Of a stretch of 64,000 bases of DNA, positions 8,292 to 16,871 are shown piece by piece. A program made the position numbers and the translations under genes. Position 1 is the first letter of the stretch, and every line of letters begins with the position of its first letter. Source of the DNA: Pseudomonas rhizosphaerae (lineage in GTDB: Bacteria; Pseudomonadota; Gammaproteobacteria; Pseudomonadales; Pseudomonadaceae); assembly GCF_000761155.1 (NCBI RefSeq), contig NZ_CP009533.1, positions 992,001 through 1,056,000 of the forward strand, written 5' to 3'. Under the pieces are notes generated by a model that had not been told where the DNA came from, made no database searches, and saw only the letters and a list, made by a program, of their open reading frames with translations.

Positions 8292-9666
8292 CGTCAGCAG
8301 CCTGCGTTGGCGGCTGCTGTGGAACCTCGCCATGCTGATGGTCTTCCTCATGCTGGCCAGCGGCATGAGCGCCTACTGGAACGGGCGCGAGGCGGCCGAC
8401 ACGGCCTATGACCGGACGCTGCTGGCCTCGGCCCGGACCATCGCCGCCGGGCTGTCCCAGCGCGACGGCACGCTCAGCGCGGACGTGCCCTACGTGGCAC
8501 TGGACACCTTCGCCTACGACAGTGCCGGGCGTATCTACTACCAGGTCAACGACATCGACCACAAACTGATCTCCGGCTACGAAAACCTGCCGGCACCGCC
8601 CAAGGGCACACCGCGCACGGACGATTATCCAGCGCTGGCCACTTTCTACAGCGGTCGCTACCTGGGGCAGGACGTGCGTGTGGTGAGCCTGCTCAAGGCC
8701 GTCAGCGAGCCGAACATGATCGGCATGGCAGAGATTCGCGTGGCCGAAACCGAAGAAGCACGGGTGTCCATGGCCCGCAGCCTGATGGCCGACACCTTGT
8801 TGCGTCTGGGCATGTTGGGCATCGGCGCGTTGCTGCTGGTGTGGATCACCGTCAGCGCGGCGCTGCGGCCACTGGAACGGCTGCGCGACGAAGTCGAGGA
8901 ACGTCAGCCCGATGACCTGCGCCCCCTGCCGCTGGTGGAGGTGCAGCGCGAGCTGTGGCCGCTGGTGCAGGCGCTCAACCATTTCACCGAACGTCTGCGG
9001 GTCCAGTTCGAGCGCCAGGCGCAGTTCATCGCCGATGCCGCCCACGAGTTGCGTACGCCGTTGGCGGCGCTCAAGGCGCGTGTTGAGCTGGGTCTGCGGG
9101 CCGAACAACCGGAGGTCTGGCGGACCACGCTGCAGCAGGCGGTGCAGGGCACCGACAAGCTCACCCACCTGGCCAATCAATTGCTGTCCCTGGCCAGGGT
9201 CGAGAACGGCGCACGGGCCATCGCCGAAGGCGGCGCCCAGCGCCTCGACCTGAGCCAGCTGGCCCGGGAACTGGGCATGGCCATGGCGCCGCTGGCCCAT
9301 GGCCGCGGCGTGGCCCTGGCGCTGGAGGCCGACGAACCGGTCTGGCTGCGCGGCGAGCCAACCTTGCTCAACGAGTTGCTCAGCAACCTGGTGGACAACG
9401 CCCTGGCGCACACCCCGGCCGGCGGCAACGTCATTCTGCGCGTGCAAGCCCCCGGTATCCTCGAAGTCGAGGACGACGGGCCGGGCATTCCAGCCGATGA
9501 GCGCGACCGTGTGTTCGAGCGCTTCTATCGGCGCAACATGCAAAGCGCCGGAACCGGACTGGGCCTGGCGATCGTCGGCGAAATCTGTCGCGCACACATG
9601 GCGCGGATCAGCCTGCACGACGGCGCCAGGGGCGGTTTGAAGGTGCGGGTCGACTTCGCCCTCTAG
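8284..9666 (+). CDS. tctE: sensor histidine kinase TctE
   Basis: 460 residues. An N-terminal membrane segment (about 11-30) and a second at 170-192 bracket a periplasmic sensor loop of about 140 residues. A short HAMP-like linker follows, then the dimerisation/phospho-acceptor domain with His254 in AAHELRTPL. The HATPase domain has an N box (ELLSNLVDNAL), DDGPGIP and GTGLGLAIV. It should autophosphorylate on His254 and pass phosphate to TctD Asp51 in response to external tricarboxylates. It overlaps tctD and ends tail-to-tail with the HDOD gene by 4 bp. Confidence 0.92.
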   Translation: MRDVSSLRWRLLWNLAMLMVFLMLASGMSAYWNGREAADTAYDRTLLASARTIAAGLSQRDGTLSADVPYVALDTFAYDSAGRIYYQVNDIDHKLISGYENLPAPPKGTPRTDDYPALATFYSGRYLGQDVRVVSLLKAVSEPNMIGMAEIRVAETEEARVSMARSLMADTLLRLGMLGIGALLLVWITVSAALRPLERLRDEVEERQPDDLRPLPLVEVQRELWPLVQALNHFTERLRVQFERQAQFIADAAHELRTPLAALKARVELGLRAEQPEVWRTTLQQAVQGTDKLTHLANQLLSLARVENGARAIAEGGAQRLDLSQLARELGMAMAPLAHGRGVALALEADEPVWLRGEPTLLNELLSNLVDNALAHTPAGGNVILRVQAPGILEVEDDGPGIPADERDRVFERFYRRNMQSAGTGLGLAIVGEICRAHMARISLHDGARGGLKVRVDFAL

Positions 9667-10475
9667 CTCAGCATTTTCTGCGCATGCAGCAGGTCACTGG
9701 CCAGCAGCACCGGGCTCTGCTTGATCTCCAGGCGTTGATACGCAGGGAGCTCGATCAGGGTCGGCAGCCCCGAATTGTTCGGCAGGCGCAGCAGGGTGGC
9801 GATCATCACCAGATCGCCATAATCGGTTTCCGCATTGTTGCGGTTCAGGTCCATGAACTGTCCGGGCACCTGCGCCAGCATCGCCGGGAAGTCCCATTTG
9901 CGCAGAATCTGGTCGCCTATGCGCGGGTGTATGTGTTCGATCACATGGGTGAGGCAGACCGGGTCCGAGAGCAACTCGTTGTGTTCCTGGGCATAGATCA
10001 GGATGGGCAGCACGCCGATCTGGTGCACCAGGCCGGCGAGGGCGGCCCGGTCGGGCTTGAGCGAGGTGAAGCGGCGGGCCAGTTCGGTGCACATGCCGGC
10101 CACTTCCAGGCTGGTTCGCCAGGCCTCGCGCATGCGGCTCTGCACGGCCGGCGCGCGGGCATGGAAAATCTGCTCGATGACCAGGCCGATGGCCAGGTTG
10201 CTGCTGTAGTTCACACCCAACCGGTTGATTGCCGTGCGCACGTCCGTGACTTCGAAACTGGCCCGCAGCAGCGGGCTATTGACCACCTTGAGCAGGCGCG
10301 CCGACAGCGCCGCGTCCTGGGCGATGACCTGGCTGAGACGATTGACGCTGACATTGTCGTCCTCGGCCGCTTCGCGGATCTTCAGGGCCACTTCCGGCAT
10401 GGTCGGCAAGACCAGGTCGTCACGGTCGATGGCGGCCAGCAAATCGCTTTGTACGGTATCTGCCAGCTGGTTCAT
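9663..10475 (-). CDS. HDOD domain protein
   Basis: About 270 residues starting MNQLADTV. The HDOD domain covers most of the length, with the LPTMPEVALKIREAAEDDN stretch near 25 and AQDAALSARLLKVVNSP near 55. This degenerate HD-like domain occurs in signalling proteins and usually lacks the catalytic HD pair. The ATG at 10475 has GAGG 6 bases upstream; the one at 10490 has none. Its role is unknown. It lies between tctE and ygfZ on the strand opposite to tctE. Confidence 0.85.
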   Translation of the reverse strand: MNQLADTVQSDLLAAIDRDDLVLPTMPEVALKIREAAEDDNVSVNRLSQVIAQDAALSARLLKVVNSPLLRASFEVTDVRTAINRLGVNYSSNLAIGLVIEQIFHARAPAVQSRMREAWRTSLEVAGMCTELARRFTSLKPDRAALAGLVHQIGVLPILIYAQEHNELLSDPVCLTHVIEHIHPRIGDQILRKWDFPAMLAQVPGQFMDLNRNNAETDYGDLVMIATLLRLPNNSGLPTLIELPAYQRLEIKQSPVLLASDLLHAQKMLS

Positions 10476-10528
10476 TCGGGGCCTCGGCATGGCGGGGATG
10501 GGGTTCGCAGGCCTTGCTAGGGGCGCTG

Positions 10529-11470
10529 CTATCGCTGTATTTCACGGTCTCGATCAAGTGTATAGGGCAAGGTCAGAAGTTCCAGCGACGGACCTTCGAG
10601 ACTGCCCAGATGAATGCGGCCATCCTCCACGGCGTTGTCCTGCAACACTGCCAGTGCCTCGTAACCCTCGGCCGTTGGCGCGGCCAGGGCAATCTCGCCG
10701 ATGGCGCTGCCGTGCACTGGCGAGAATAGAGCAGTGCCTGGCTCGGGCCGCGTCGAGCCGGACAGCCGGACGTGGTAGAGGCGGCGCTTGAGCTTGCCCA
10801 GGTACTGCATGCGCGCGACGATTTCCTGGCCGGTGTAGCAACCCTTCTTGAAACTCACACCGCCTACGGCCTGCAGGTTGAGCATCTGCGGGATGAATAA
10901 CTCGCGGGTCGGTTCCAGCACCTGGCCGATACCGGCGCGTATCTGCCCCAGCAGCCAGTCGTCGAGCGAGCCCTGGGCCAACTGTTCGGCCAGCCGGGCG
11001 GCAAGGTTCTCGGCCTGCTCGGCGGGCGCCCACAGTTCGGCGCGAGCCGGCGATACGCGCACGGCGATCAGTGCGCCATGGCGCACCACGGCATCGGTTT
11101 CCAGAGGGAGTTGCAAGCCCAGGGCGGCCAGCGCGCCGTCGCCGTGCTGCACGCCGAAGCGCACCCAGGCATCGCTTTCGTCGGTCAGCTTGGACTTGGA
11201 GAACACCGCGTATTTCTTCAGGTCCGCCAGTTGCGCTTCGAGCAGGCCGCGGGCCATGGCCAGGACGCAGCCATCGCCCTGCAACAGGATGCGAAAGCTG
11301 GACTGCATGCGGCCTTTCTGCGTGCAGCGCGCGCCGAGGCTGGCAGTGTGCTCGTCCAGGTAGTTGAGGTTGCAGGTGAGCTGGCCCTGCAGAAACTTGC
11401 TGGCGTCCGAGCCGCGAACGGCCAGGACGCCCTCGTGGGTCAGATTGCAGAACATGGCGGTATCGGACAT
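10529..11470 (-). CDS. ygfZ: folate-binding iron-sulfur cluster repair protein YgfZ
   Basis: A 313-residue protein of the GcvT/YgfZ fold. The diagnostic motif KGCYTGQE is present with Cys211. YgfZ binds tetrahydrofolate and is needed for full activity of certain Fe-S enzymes such as the tRNA-modifying MiaB. It is divergent from sdhE across 126 bp. This ygfZ/sdhE pairing is conserved in gammaproteobacteria. Confidence 0.93.
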   Translation of the reverse strand: MSDTAMFCNLTHEGVLAVRGSDASKFLQGQLTCNLNYLDEHTASLGARCTQKGRMQSSFRILLQGDGCVLAMARGLLEAQLADLKKYAVFSKSKLTDESDAWVRFGVQHGDGALAALGLQLPLETDAVVRHGALIAVRVSPARAELWAPAEQAENLAARLAEQLAQGSLDDWLLGQIRAGIGQVLEPTRELFIPQMLNLQAVGGVSFKKGCYTGQEIVARMQYLGKLKRRLYHVRLSGSTRPEPGTALFSPVHGSAIGEIALAAPTAEGYEALAVLQDNAVEDGRIHLGSLEGPSLELLTLPYTLDRDREIQR

Positions 11471-11596
11471 GGGTCATCGCTGAGTTGAAAAGACTGGACA
11501 TCATCATAGAGCCCCGCACCGGGGGAATGCTATCCCCGCCGCCCTGACACCCCACCGGCGCCTCTGTATACTGCGCGCCTATTCAAGGAGCCCCCC

Positions 11597-11851
11597 ATGG
11601 TCGAAAACGTTGAACTCAACCGGCTTTACTGGCACAGCCGCCGCGGCATGCTGGAGCTGGACGTGTTGCTGGTGCCGTTCGTCAAGGAAGTCTATCCCCA
11701 CTTGAATCAGGTGGATCGCGACCTCTACGTACGCCTGCTCGAATGTGAAGATCAGGACATGTTCGGCTGGTTCATGGAGCGCAACGAGTCCCAGGATCCC
11801 GAGTTGCAGCGCATGGTCCGGATGATCCTGGACCGTGTCCAGCCCAAGTAA
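11597..11851 (+). CDS. sdhE: FAD assembly factor SdhE
   Basis: 84 residues, the usual family length. The flavinylation motif RGMLELD is at 16-22, equivalent to the RGxxE motif of E. coli SdhE. It assists covalent FAD attachment to SdhA and FrdA. AAGGAG lies about 8 bases before the ATG. The downstream ygfX starts inside its 3' end. Confidence 0.95.
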   Translation: MVENVELNRLYWHSRRGMLELDVLLVPFVKEVYPHLNQVDRDLYVRLLECEDQDMFGWFMERNESQDPELQRMVRMILDRVQPK

Positions 11852-12287
11852 CTGCTTCGAGTGCCGCTGGCAGCCGTCTCGGCGGCTGCTGGTGGTCTAC
11901 GCGCTGGCGCAGGCTGCCGCATGGCTGGCGAACGGTTTGATGGAGGCGCCACTGCTCGTGCATCTTGCAGCCGGGATGCTGTGCATCGCCCATGGGCTTC
12001 ATGTGCTGCCGCGACAGGTTTTACTGGCCCACCCCCAGGCCGTCACCGGGCTGCGTCGCGATCGCAGCGGCTGGTCGGTCTGGACCCAGGCCGATGGCTG
12101 GCAGGCGGTGCAATTGCGTCCGGACAGCATGGCGCTGCCCCAGGTGATCATCCTGCGCTTTCGCCGGGCCGGTCAGCGCTGGGTGCGCAGCGCCTGTGTG
12201 TTGCCCGACAGCCTGGATGCAGACACCCATCGACGCCTGCGCCTGCGCCTCAAGTTCAGCCGGCGAAGGTGGGCGGCTGCAGGATAG
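11835..12287 (+). CDS. YgfX-like membrane protein (CptA family)
   Basis: 150 residues. The GTG start lies within the last 17 bp of sdhE. A Cys-containing polar start (SNCFECRW) is followed by two hydrophobic segments (about 18-36 and 40-57) and a basic C-terminal domain ending in an Arg-rich stretch. Size, topology and position after sdhE match the YgfX family, which is described in E. coli as a toxin-like or cytoskeleton-affecting protein; that role in Pseudomonas is unproven. Its 3' end overlaps nadB tail-to-tail by 32 bp. Confidence 0.75.
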   Translation: MSSPSNCFECRWQPSRRLLVVYALAQAAAWLANGLMEAPLLVHLAAGMLCIAHGLHVLPRQVLLAHPQAVTGLRRDRSGWSVWTQADGWQAVQLRPDSMALPQVIILRFRRAGQRWVRSACVLPDSLDADTHRRLRLRLKFSRRRWAAAG

Positions 12288-13872
12288 TGTCTCGCGCCTG
12301 TGGCAGCAGCTGCGGGTAGTCCAGCGTGTAGTGCAGGCCGCGACTTTCCTTGCGCTGCATGGCCGACGCGATCATCAGCTCGGCCACTTGGGCCAGGTTG
12401 CGCAGTTCGATCAAGTCGCGGCTGACTTTGTAGTTGCTGTAGAACTCGTCGATCTCGTCGAGCAGCAGGCGCACTCGGTGTTGCGCCCGCTGCAAGCGTT
12501 TCGTGGTGCGCACGATGCCTACGTAGTCCCACATGAAGCGGCGCAGCTCATCCCAGTTGTGGGCGATGATCACGTCTTCGTCCGAGTCGGTCACCTGGCT
12601 CGCATCCCATCGCGGCAACGGCGCAGGCGCTATGGTCTCGTCCAGCTGCGCAACGATGTGCTCGGCAGCTGACCGCGCATAGACGATGCATTCGAGCAAC
12701 GAATTGCTGGCCATGCGATTGGCGCCGTGCAGGCCGGTGCAGCTGGTCTCGCCGATGGCGTACAAGTGGGGCACGTCGGTGCAACCGCGCTCGTCCACCA
12801 GGACGCCTCCACAGGTGTAGTGCGCCGCAGGTACGACGGGAATTCGCTCGCGGGTGATGTCGATGCCGAACTCGAGGCAGCGCTGGTACACCGTGGGGAA
12901 ATGGCTGCGCACGAACTCGGCAGGCTTGTGGCTGATGTCCAGGTACACACATTCGGCGCCCGTGCGCTTCATTTCGTGGTCGATGGCACGCGCGACGATA
13001 TCGCGCGGGGCGAGTTCTGCGCGCGCATCGAAGCGCGGCATGAAGCGCTCGCCATTGGCCAGCGTGAGCAGGGCGCCTTCACCGCGCAACGCTTCGGTGA
13101 TCAGAAAGCTTTTGGCTTGGGGGTGGTACAGGCACGTGGGGTGGAACTGGTTGAATTCCAGATTGGCCACGCGACATCCCGCGCGCCAGGCCATGGCGAT
13201 GCCATCGCCGCAGGCGCCATCGGGGTTGCTGGTATACAGGTAGACCTTGGCGGCGCCGCCGGTGGCCAATACGGTGAAGCGCGCCCCGTGAGTGTCCACC
13301 TCGCCGCTGCGGTGATCCAGCACATAGGCGCCCAGGCAGCGATCCTCGGAACGGCCCAGTCGCCGTTCGGTAATCAGGTCGACAGCGGCACAGTGTTCCA
13401 GCAGCTCGATGTTCGGTCGTCGGCGTGCTTGAGCCAGTAGCGTGTCGAACATCGCCGCGCCGGTGGCATCGGCCGCATGAATGATGCGCCGCTGACTGTG
13501 TCCGCCTTCGCGGGTGAGGTGGAAGGGGAAGCCGGTGTGTTCCGGATCCGATTCATCTTCGCGAGTAAAGGGTACGCCCAGTTCGACCAGCCACTGGATC
13601 GCCGCGCGGCTGTGCTGCACTGTGAAGCGCACGGCCTCTTCATCGCACAGGCCGGCGCCTGCGTCGAGGGTGTCCTGGACGTGCGCCTCCACTGTGTCGG
13701 TGTTGGCCAGTACGGCGGCAACACCACCCTGGGCCCAGGGCGTCGAGCCATCACCCAGCCCACCCTTGCTGATGACCGCGATGCGCAACGTATCGGGCAA
13801 TGCCAACGCAAGGCCCAAGCCTGCGGCTCCGCTCCCGATCACCAGAACATCGTGTTGCCGTTGCTTGCCCAT
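12256..13872 (-). CDS. nadB: L-aspartate oxidase
   Basis: 538 residues from the ATG that gives [19 protein letters not shown], the length of other Pseudomonas NadB proteins. It has the FAD dinucleotide-binding motif GSGAAG, the active-site-like segments HLTREGGHS and [10 protein letters not shown], and the flavin-binding C-terminal block [18 protein letters not shown]. It oxidises L-aspartate to iminoaspartate, the first step of de novo NAD synthesis. In-frame ATGs at 13908 and 14106 would add non-homologous extensions and lack good ribosome-binding sites, so they are not used. Confidence 0.95.
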   Translation of the reverse strand: MGKQRQHDVLVIGSGAAGLGLALALPDTLRIAVISKGGLGDGSTPWAQGGVAAVLANTDTVEAHVQDTLDAGAGLCDEEAVRFTVQHSRAAIQWLVELGVPFTREDESDPEHTGFPFHLTREGGHSQRRIIHAADATGAAMFDTLLAQARRRPNIELLEHCAAVDLITERRLGRSEDRCLGAYVLDHRSGEVDTHGARFTVLATGGAAKVYLYTSNPDGACGDGIAMAWRAGCRVANLEFNQFHPTCLYHPQAKSFLITEALRGEGALLTLANGERFMPRFDARAELAPRDIVARAIDHEMKRTGAECVYLDISHKPAEFVRSHFPTVYQRCLEFGIDITRERIPVVPAAHYTCGGVLVDERGCTDVPHLYAIGETSCTGLHGANRMASNSLLECIVYARSAAEHIVAQLDETIAPAPLPRWDASQVTDSDEDVIIAHNWDELRRFMWDYVGIVRTTKRLQRAQHRVRLLLDEIDEFYSNYKVSRDLIELRNLAQVAELMIASAMQRKESRGLHYTLDYPQLLPQARDTILQPPTFAG

Positions 13873-14437
13873 TCGAAGGTCATCCGCATGCCGAAGATAA
13901 TGTTCCATGGTTGGCCAGCCACGGTGCCGTTCGTGCCCGTTATGCACGTCCCGCTGGTATATCCAAGGGGGTAGCGGCACAATAGCGGCACCTTCGGCAC
14001 ACGGGGGAATCGACTTGCCCCGATATGGCGCCGCCTTTATAGCAGCCACATTGGCGCATGCGCTACGTGAACGAGCGTCTTGATCAGAGCGCCGACGCTG
14101 AATCACTTCAGTTTCTGATGTCGATCATTCGTGTGCACAGGCCATGCCGTCGTGTTTGTGGGAACTTTCCGAGAACCCCTGCAATCAATAGAAGGTTGCC
14201 TATAAGAAGGAAACAGCACCGAATCACGCAGGCACCGGCTTGGCCCGTGCACAGCGATCGGTGAAAAGATTATCGGCGCAGCCCGGCATGTTCGAGCTGC
14301 GCTTTCCGTGCAGGCTTGATCCGGGCCTGCGGGAAACTTGCCTGGAGGGGAGAACTTTTGCGAATAGCCCGAGTCTATGGTTGCAAGCCTGAACGATGGC
14401 CTGAGCAACGCTCCTTCCGGACCCATGAGGAGTGTTC
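13873..14437. other. intergenic region between nadB and algU
   Basis: 565 bp between divergent genes. It must hold the nadB promoter on the minus strand and the algU promoter region. The only clear element is the AlgU-type promoter at 14352-14378. A minus-strand reading frame at 14103-14426 lacks recognisable features and is not called. Confidence 0.6.
14352..14378 (+). promoter_or_regulatory. AlgU (sigma-22)-dependent autoregulatory promoter
   Basis: GAACTT, 16 bases, then TCTAT. This fits the established AlgU consensus GAACTT-N16/17-TCTnn and lies 60 bases before the algU start. AlgU activating its own operon is known in P. aeruginosa. Confidence 0.85.
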
Positions 14438-15019
14438 ATGCTAACCCAGGAAGAGGATCAGCAGCTGGTCGAGCGTGTACAACGCGGTGATCGGCGAGCT
14501 TTCGATCTGTTGGTGCTGAAATACCAGCACAAGATTCTCGGGTTGATCGTGCGATTCGTGCACGACACCCATGAAGCCCAGGACGTCGCGCAGGAGGCTT
14601 TCATCAAGGCCTACCGCGCATTGGGTAATTTCCGCGGTGACAGTGCGTTCTACACGTGGCTGTATCGCATCGCCATCAACACGGCGAAGAACTATCTGGT
14701 GTCCCGCGGACGCAGGCCACCGGACAGCGACGTAAGTTCCGAAGACGCGGAGTTCTATGACGGCGATCATGGCCTCAAGGACCTCGAGTCCCCGGAACGT
14801 TCTTTGCTGCGCGATGAGATCGAGGGCACCGTCCATCGAACCATCCAGCAGCTGCCCGAAGACCTGCGCACGGCGTTGACGCTGCGCGAGTTCGACGGTT
14901 TGAGTTACGAAGACATTGCCAGTGTCATGCAGTGTCCGGTGGGGACCGTACGGTCGCGGATTTTCCGTGCCCGGGAAGCCATCGACAAAGCCCTGCAGCC
15001 GTTGTTGCAGGAATCCTGA
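14438..15019 (+). CDS. algU: RNA polymerase sigma factor AlgU (RpoE/sigma-22)
   Basis: 193 residues, virtually the same as P. aeruginosa AlgU by recall. Sigma region 2 includes DVAQEAFIKAYR near 50 and the FYTWLYRIAINTAKNYL segment near 72. Region 4 includes the helix-turn-helix LSYEDIASVMQCPVGTVRSR near 155. It directs envelope-stress and alginate genes and is held inactive by MucA. The ATG at 14438 has GGAG 5-6 bases upstream; an in-frame GTG two codons earlier is not preferred. The operon continues with mucA, mucB and mucD. Confidence 0.97.
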   Translation: MLTQEEDQQLVERVQRGDRRAFDLLVLKYQHKILGLIVRFVHDTHEAQDVAQEAFIKAYRALGNFRGDSAFYTWLYRIAINTAKNYLVSRGRRPPDSDVSSEDAEFYDGDHGLKDLESPERSLLRDEIEGTVHRTIQQLPEDLRTALTLREFDGLSYEDIASVMQCPVGTVRSRIFRAREAIDKALQPLLQES

Positions 15020-15049
15020 GACAGCGGCGATAGCCAAGAGAGGAACGCC

Positions 15050-15643
15050 ATGAGTCGTGAAGCCCTGCAGGAATCGCTGTCCGCAGTGATGGATAACGAA
15101 GCGGACGAATTGGAACTGCGTCGGGTACTGACCGCGTTGGACGATGTTGAAACCCGTGCCACTTGGGCACGCTACCAACTCGCCCGCGCTGTCATGCACA
15201 AGGATCTGCTGGATCCGCGTCTGGATCTGTCGGCTGCAGTCTCGGCAGCGATTGCCGAAGACGTGGCCCCGGCACCGGCTGCTCGCGGCCCGTGGCGCAG
15301 CCTCGGTCGTTTGGCCGTTGCGGCCTCGGTGACCGTTGCCGTGCTGGCAGGTGTTCGCCTGTACAACCAGGACGACATCACCGGTTCCGAGCTCGCTCAG
15401 CAACAGCCTGCGCAGCAGGCGCCGTCGACGCCGATGGTGCAAGGTCCAGCAGTGCTGGCTGGTTACACGCCTGACAGCTCCGACGCACCCGGCCCGATGG
15501 CCAGTGGTGTGCTCAAGGGCGAGGAAGGTTTGAACGACCAGCGTCTGCCGGGCTACCTGCGTCAGCATTCGCAAGAAGCTGCTGCCAAGGGTGCTGACAG
15601 TGCCCTGCCATCCGCTCGCTCCGCGAGCATGGAAAACCGTTAA
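15050..15643 (+). CDS. mucA: anti-sigma factor MucA
   Basis: 197 residues. The N-terminal cytoplasmic AlgU-binding domain (1-80) starts with SREALQESLSAVMDNEADELE. One membrane segment lies at about 85-102, and the periplasmic tail is Gln/Pro-rich. MucA sequesters AlgU and is cut by regulated proteolysis (AlgW, MucP) during envelope stress. The reading frame is full-length with no truncation of the mucoid type. GAGAGGA precedes the start, and mucB begins 8 bp after the stop. Confidence 0.95.
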   Translation: MSREALQESLSAVMDNEADELELRRVLTALDDVETRATWARYQLARAVMHKDLLDPRLDLSAAVSAAIAEDVAPAPAARGPWRSLGRLAVAASVTVAVLAGVRLYNQDDITGSELAQQQPAQQAPSTPMVQGPAVLAGYTPDSSDAPGPMASGVLKGEEGLNDQRLPGYLRQHSQEAAAKGADSALPSARSASMENR

Positions 15644-15651
15644 TTCCAACC

Positions 15652-16602
15652 ATGCGTGCGGCCCTGTTTCTGCCAATTCTGATTGGCCTGGCCGCACCTG
15701 CAGTCGCTGCACCCGATGCAGCGCAGTGGTTGGAAACGATGGCGCAAGCCGAACGTACCCAGGCTTTTGAAGGTACGTTCGTCTACGAGCGCGACGGTGA
15801 CTTTTCTACCTACCAGATTTGGCACCGCGTCGGCGACGGCGCGGTGCAGGATCGTGTGCTCAAGCTCGATGGGGTCGCTTCCGAGCGTGTCCAGTCCGAT
15901 GGTCGTACTGTCTGCATGACGGGGCGCTCGTTGGTAGGGATTGCGCAGTTGTCCCATGGCGCTATCGCCTCTGTCGACCCGCTCAAACTGATGTCTTGGT
16001 ACGAACTGCGTGTGGCCGGAGCCTCCAGGGTAGCCGGGCGCGACGCTGTGGTCGTTACACTGGTGCCACGTGACCGCGACCGCTATGCCTTCGAGATGCA
16101 TCTGGATTCGCACACGGGGCTGCTGCTCAAGTCTTTGTTGATCGACGCCAAGGGCCGCTTGCTCGAGCGCTTGCAGTACACGCGCTTGCAGCCAGGAGCG
16201 CCTGTGCTGGCCGACCTGAAATCCACGGCAAATTGTAAGCCTGTGTTGCATGCGGACAGTGGATCGGTACCCGCCAGCCTGCTTGCATGGCGGGCCAGGT
16301 GGGTGCCTGCCGGCTTCGAGTTGGCGCACACCGGCATGCGCAGATCCTCTGTCAGCAGTGCCAATGTCATCAGTCTGTTGTACGCCGACGGACTTGCGCA
16401 TTTCTCGGTGTTTCTCGAGCCGCTCAATGGTGCTGCGGCGCGCGACACCCGCGTGCAGCTTGGCCCGACAGCGGCAGTTTCGCGAAGGCTGAAGACATCG
16501 GACGGTGAGTTGATGATCACCGTGGTGGGTGAAATTCCGTTGGGTACGGCGGAACGAATTGCGCTATCGATGCAGCGGCAGGACGTCCATGCCGTGCGCT
16601 GA
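15652..16602 (+). CDS. mucB: periplasmic sigma-regulatory protein MucB (RseB family)
   Basis: 316 residues. A signal peptide ends near AAPAVAAP (about residue 20). The large RseB N-terminal lipid-sensing domain (FEGTFVYERDG near 42) and a smaller C-terminal domain follow. MucB binds the periplasmic part of MucA and shields it from AlgW. It is the third gene of the algU operon. No mucC follows; 269 bp of non-coding sequence separate it from mucD. Confidence 0.93.
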   Translation: MRAALFLPILIGLAAPAVAAPDAAQWLETMAQAERTQAFEGTFVYERDGDFSTYQIWHRVGDGAVQDRVLKLDGVASERVQSDGRTVCMTGRSLVGIAQLSHGAIASVDPLKLMSWYELRVAGASRVAGRDAVVVTLVPRDRDRYAFEMHLDSHTGLLLKSLLIDAKGRLLERLQYTRLQPGAPVLADLKSTANCKPVLHADSGSVPASLLAWRARWVPAGFELAHTGMRRSSVSSANVISLLYADGLAHFSVFLEPLNGAAARDTRVQLGPTAAVSRRLKTSDGELMITVVGEIPLGTAERIALSMQRQDVHAVR

Positions 16603-16689
16603 AGTGTGCCTGCGGGAGGGCATTGCAGGATTTGATACTGCGCCTTCATGCTCGATTAATCGTCGCGCGGTAATGTGAAACCTGTTTTA

Positions 16690-16717
16690 TGCGGGTTGCA
16701 AACCGCCGGTTTTTTTC
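16690..16717 (+). terminator. possible weak terminator between mucB and mucD
   Basis: GC-rich imperfect repeat gcgggttgcaaaccgc followed by ccgg and seven Ts. The loop is only two bases and one pair is mismatched, so this is tentative. It occupies the gap where mucC lies in P. aeruginosa. Confidence 0.35.
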
Positions 16718-16871
16718 TTATAGGTCAATGCTTCGGAGGCGGGCCGTTTCGGTCGCCACAGGTTCGCTGTCGTGCGCCGCATTGAAGTAGGGATTCTGCC
16801 CATTGCGGAATCCGGTTTCAGCGGCCGTACAACCCTATTGCTCAACCACGCTCGTTACGAACGGGAGCCGT

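Noticed and set aside
8245..9618. 457-residue minus-strand frame opposite tctE
   Set aside because: Antisense to a histidine kinase with all catalytic boxes; no features of its own.
14103..14426. 107-residue minus-strand frame in the nadB-algU gap
   Set aside because: No ribosome-binding site or domain, and it covers the AlgU promoter.
14441..15712. 423-residue minus-strand frame opposite algU-mucA
   Set aside because: It covers two well-conserved genes in antisense and has no recognisable domain.
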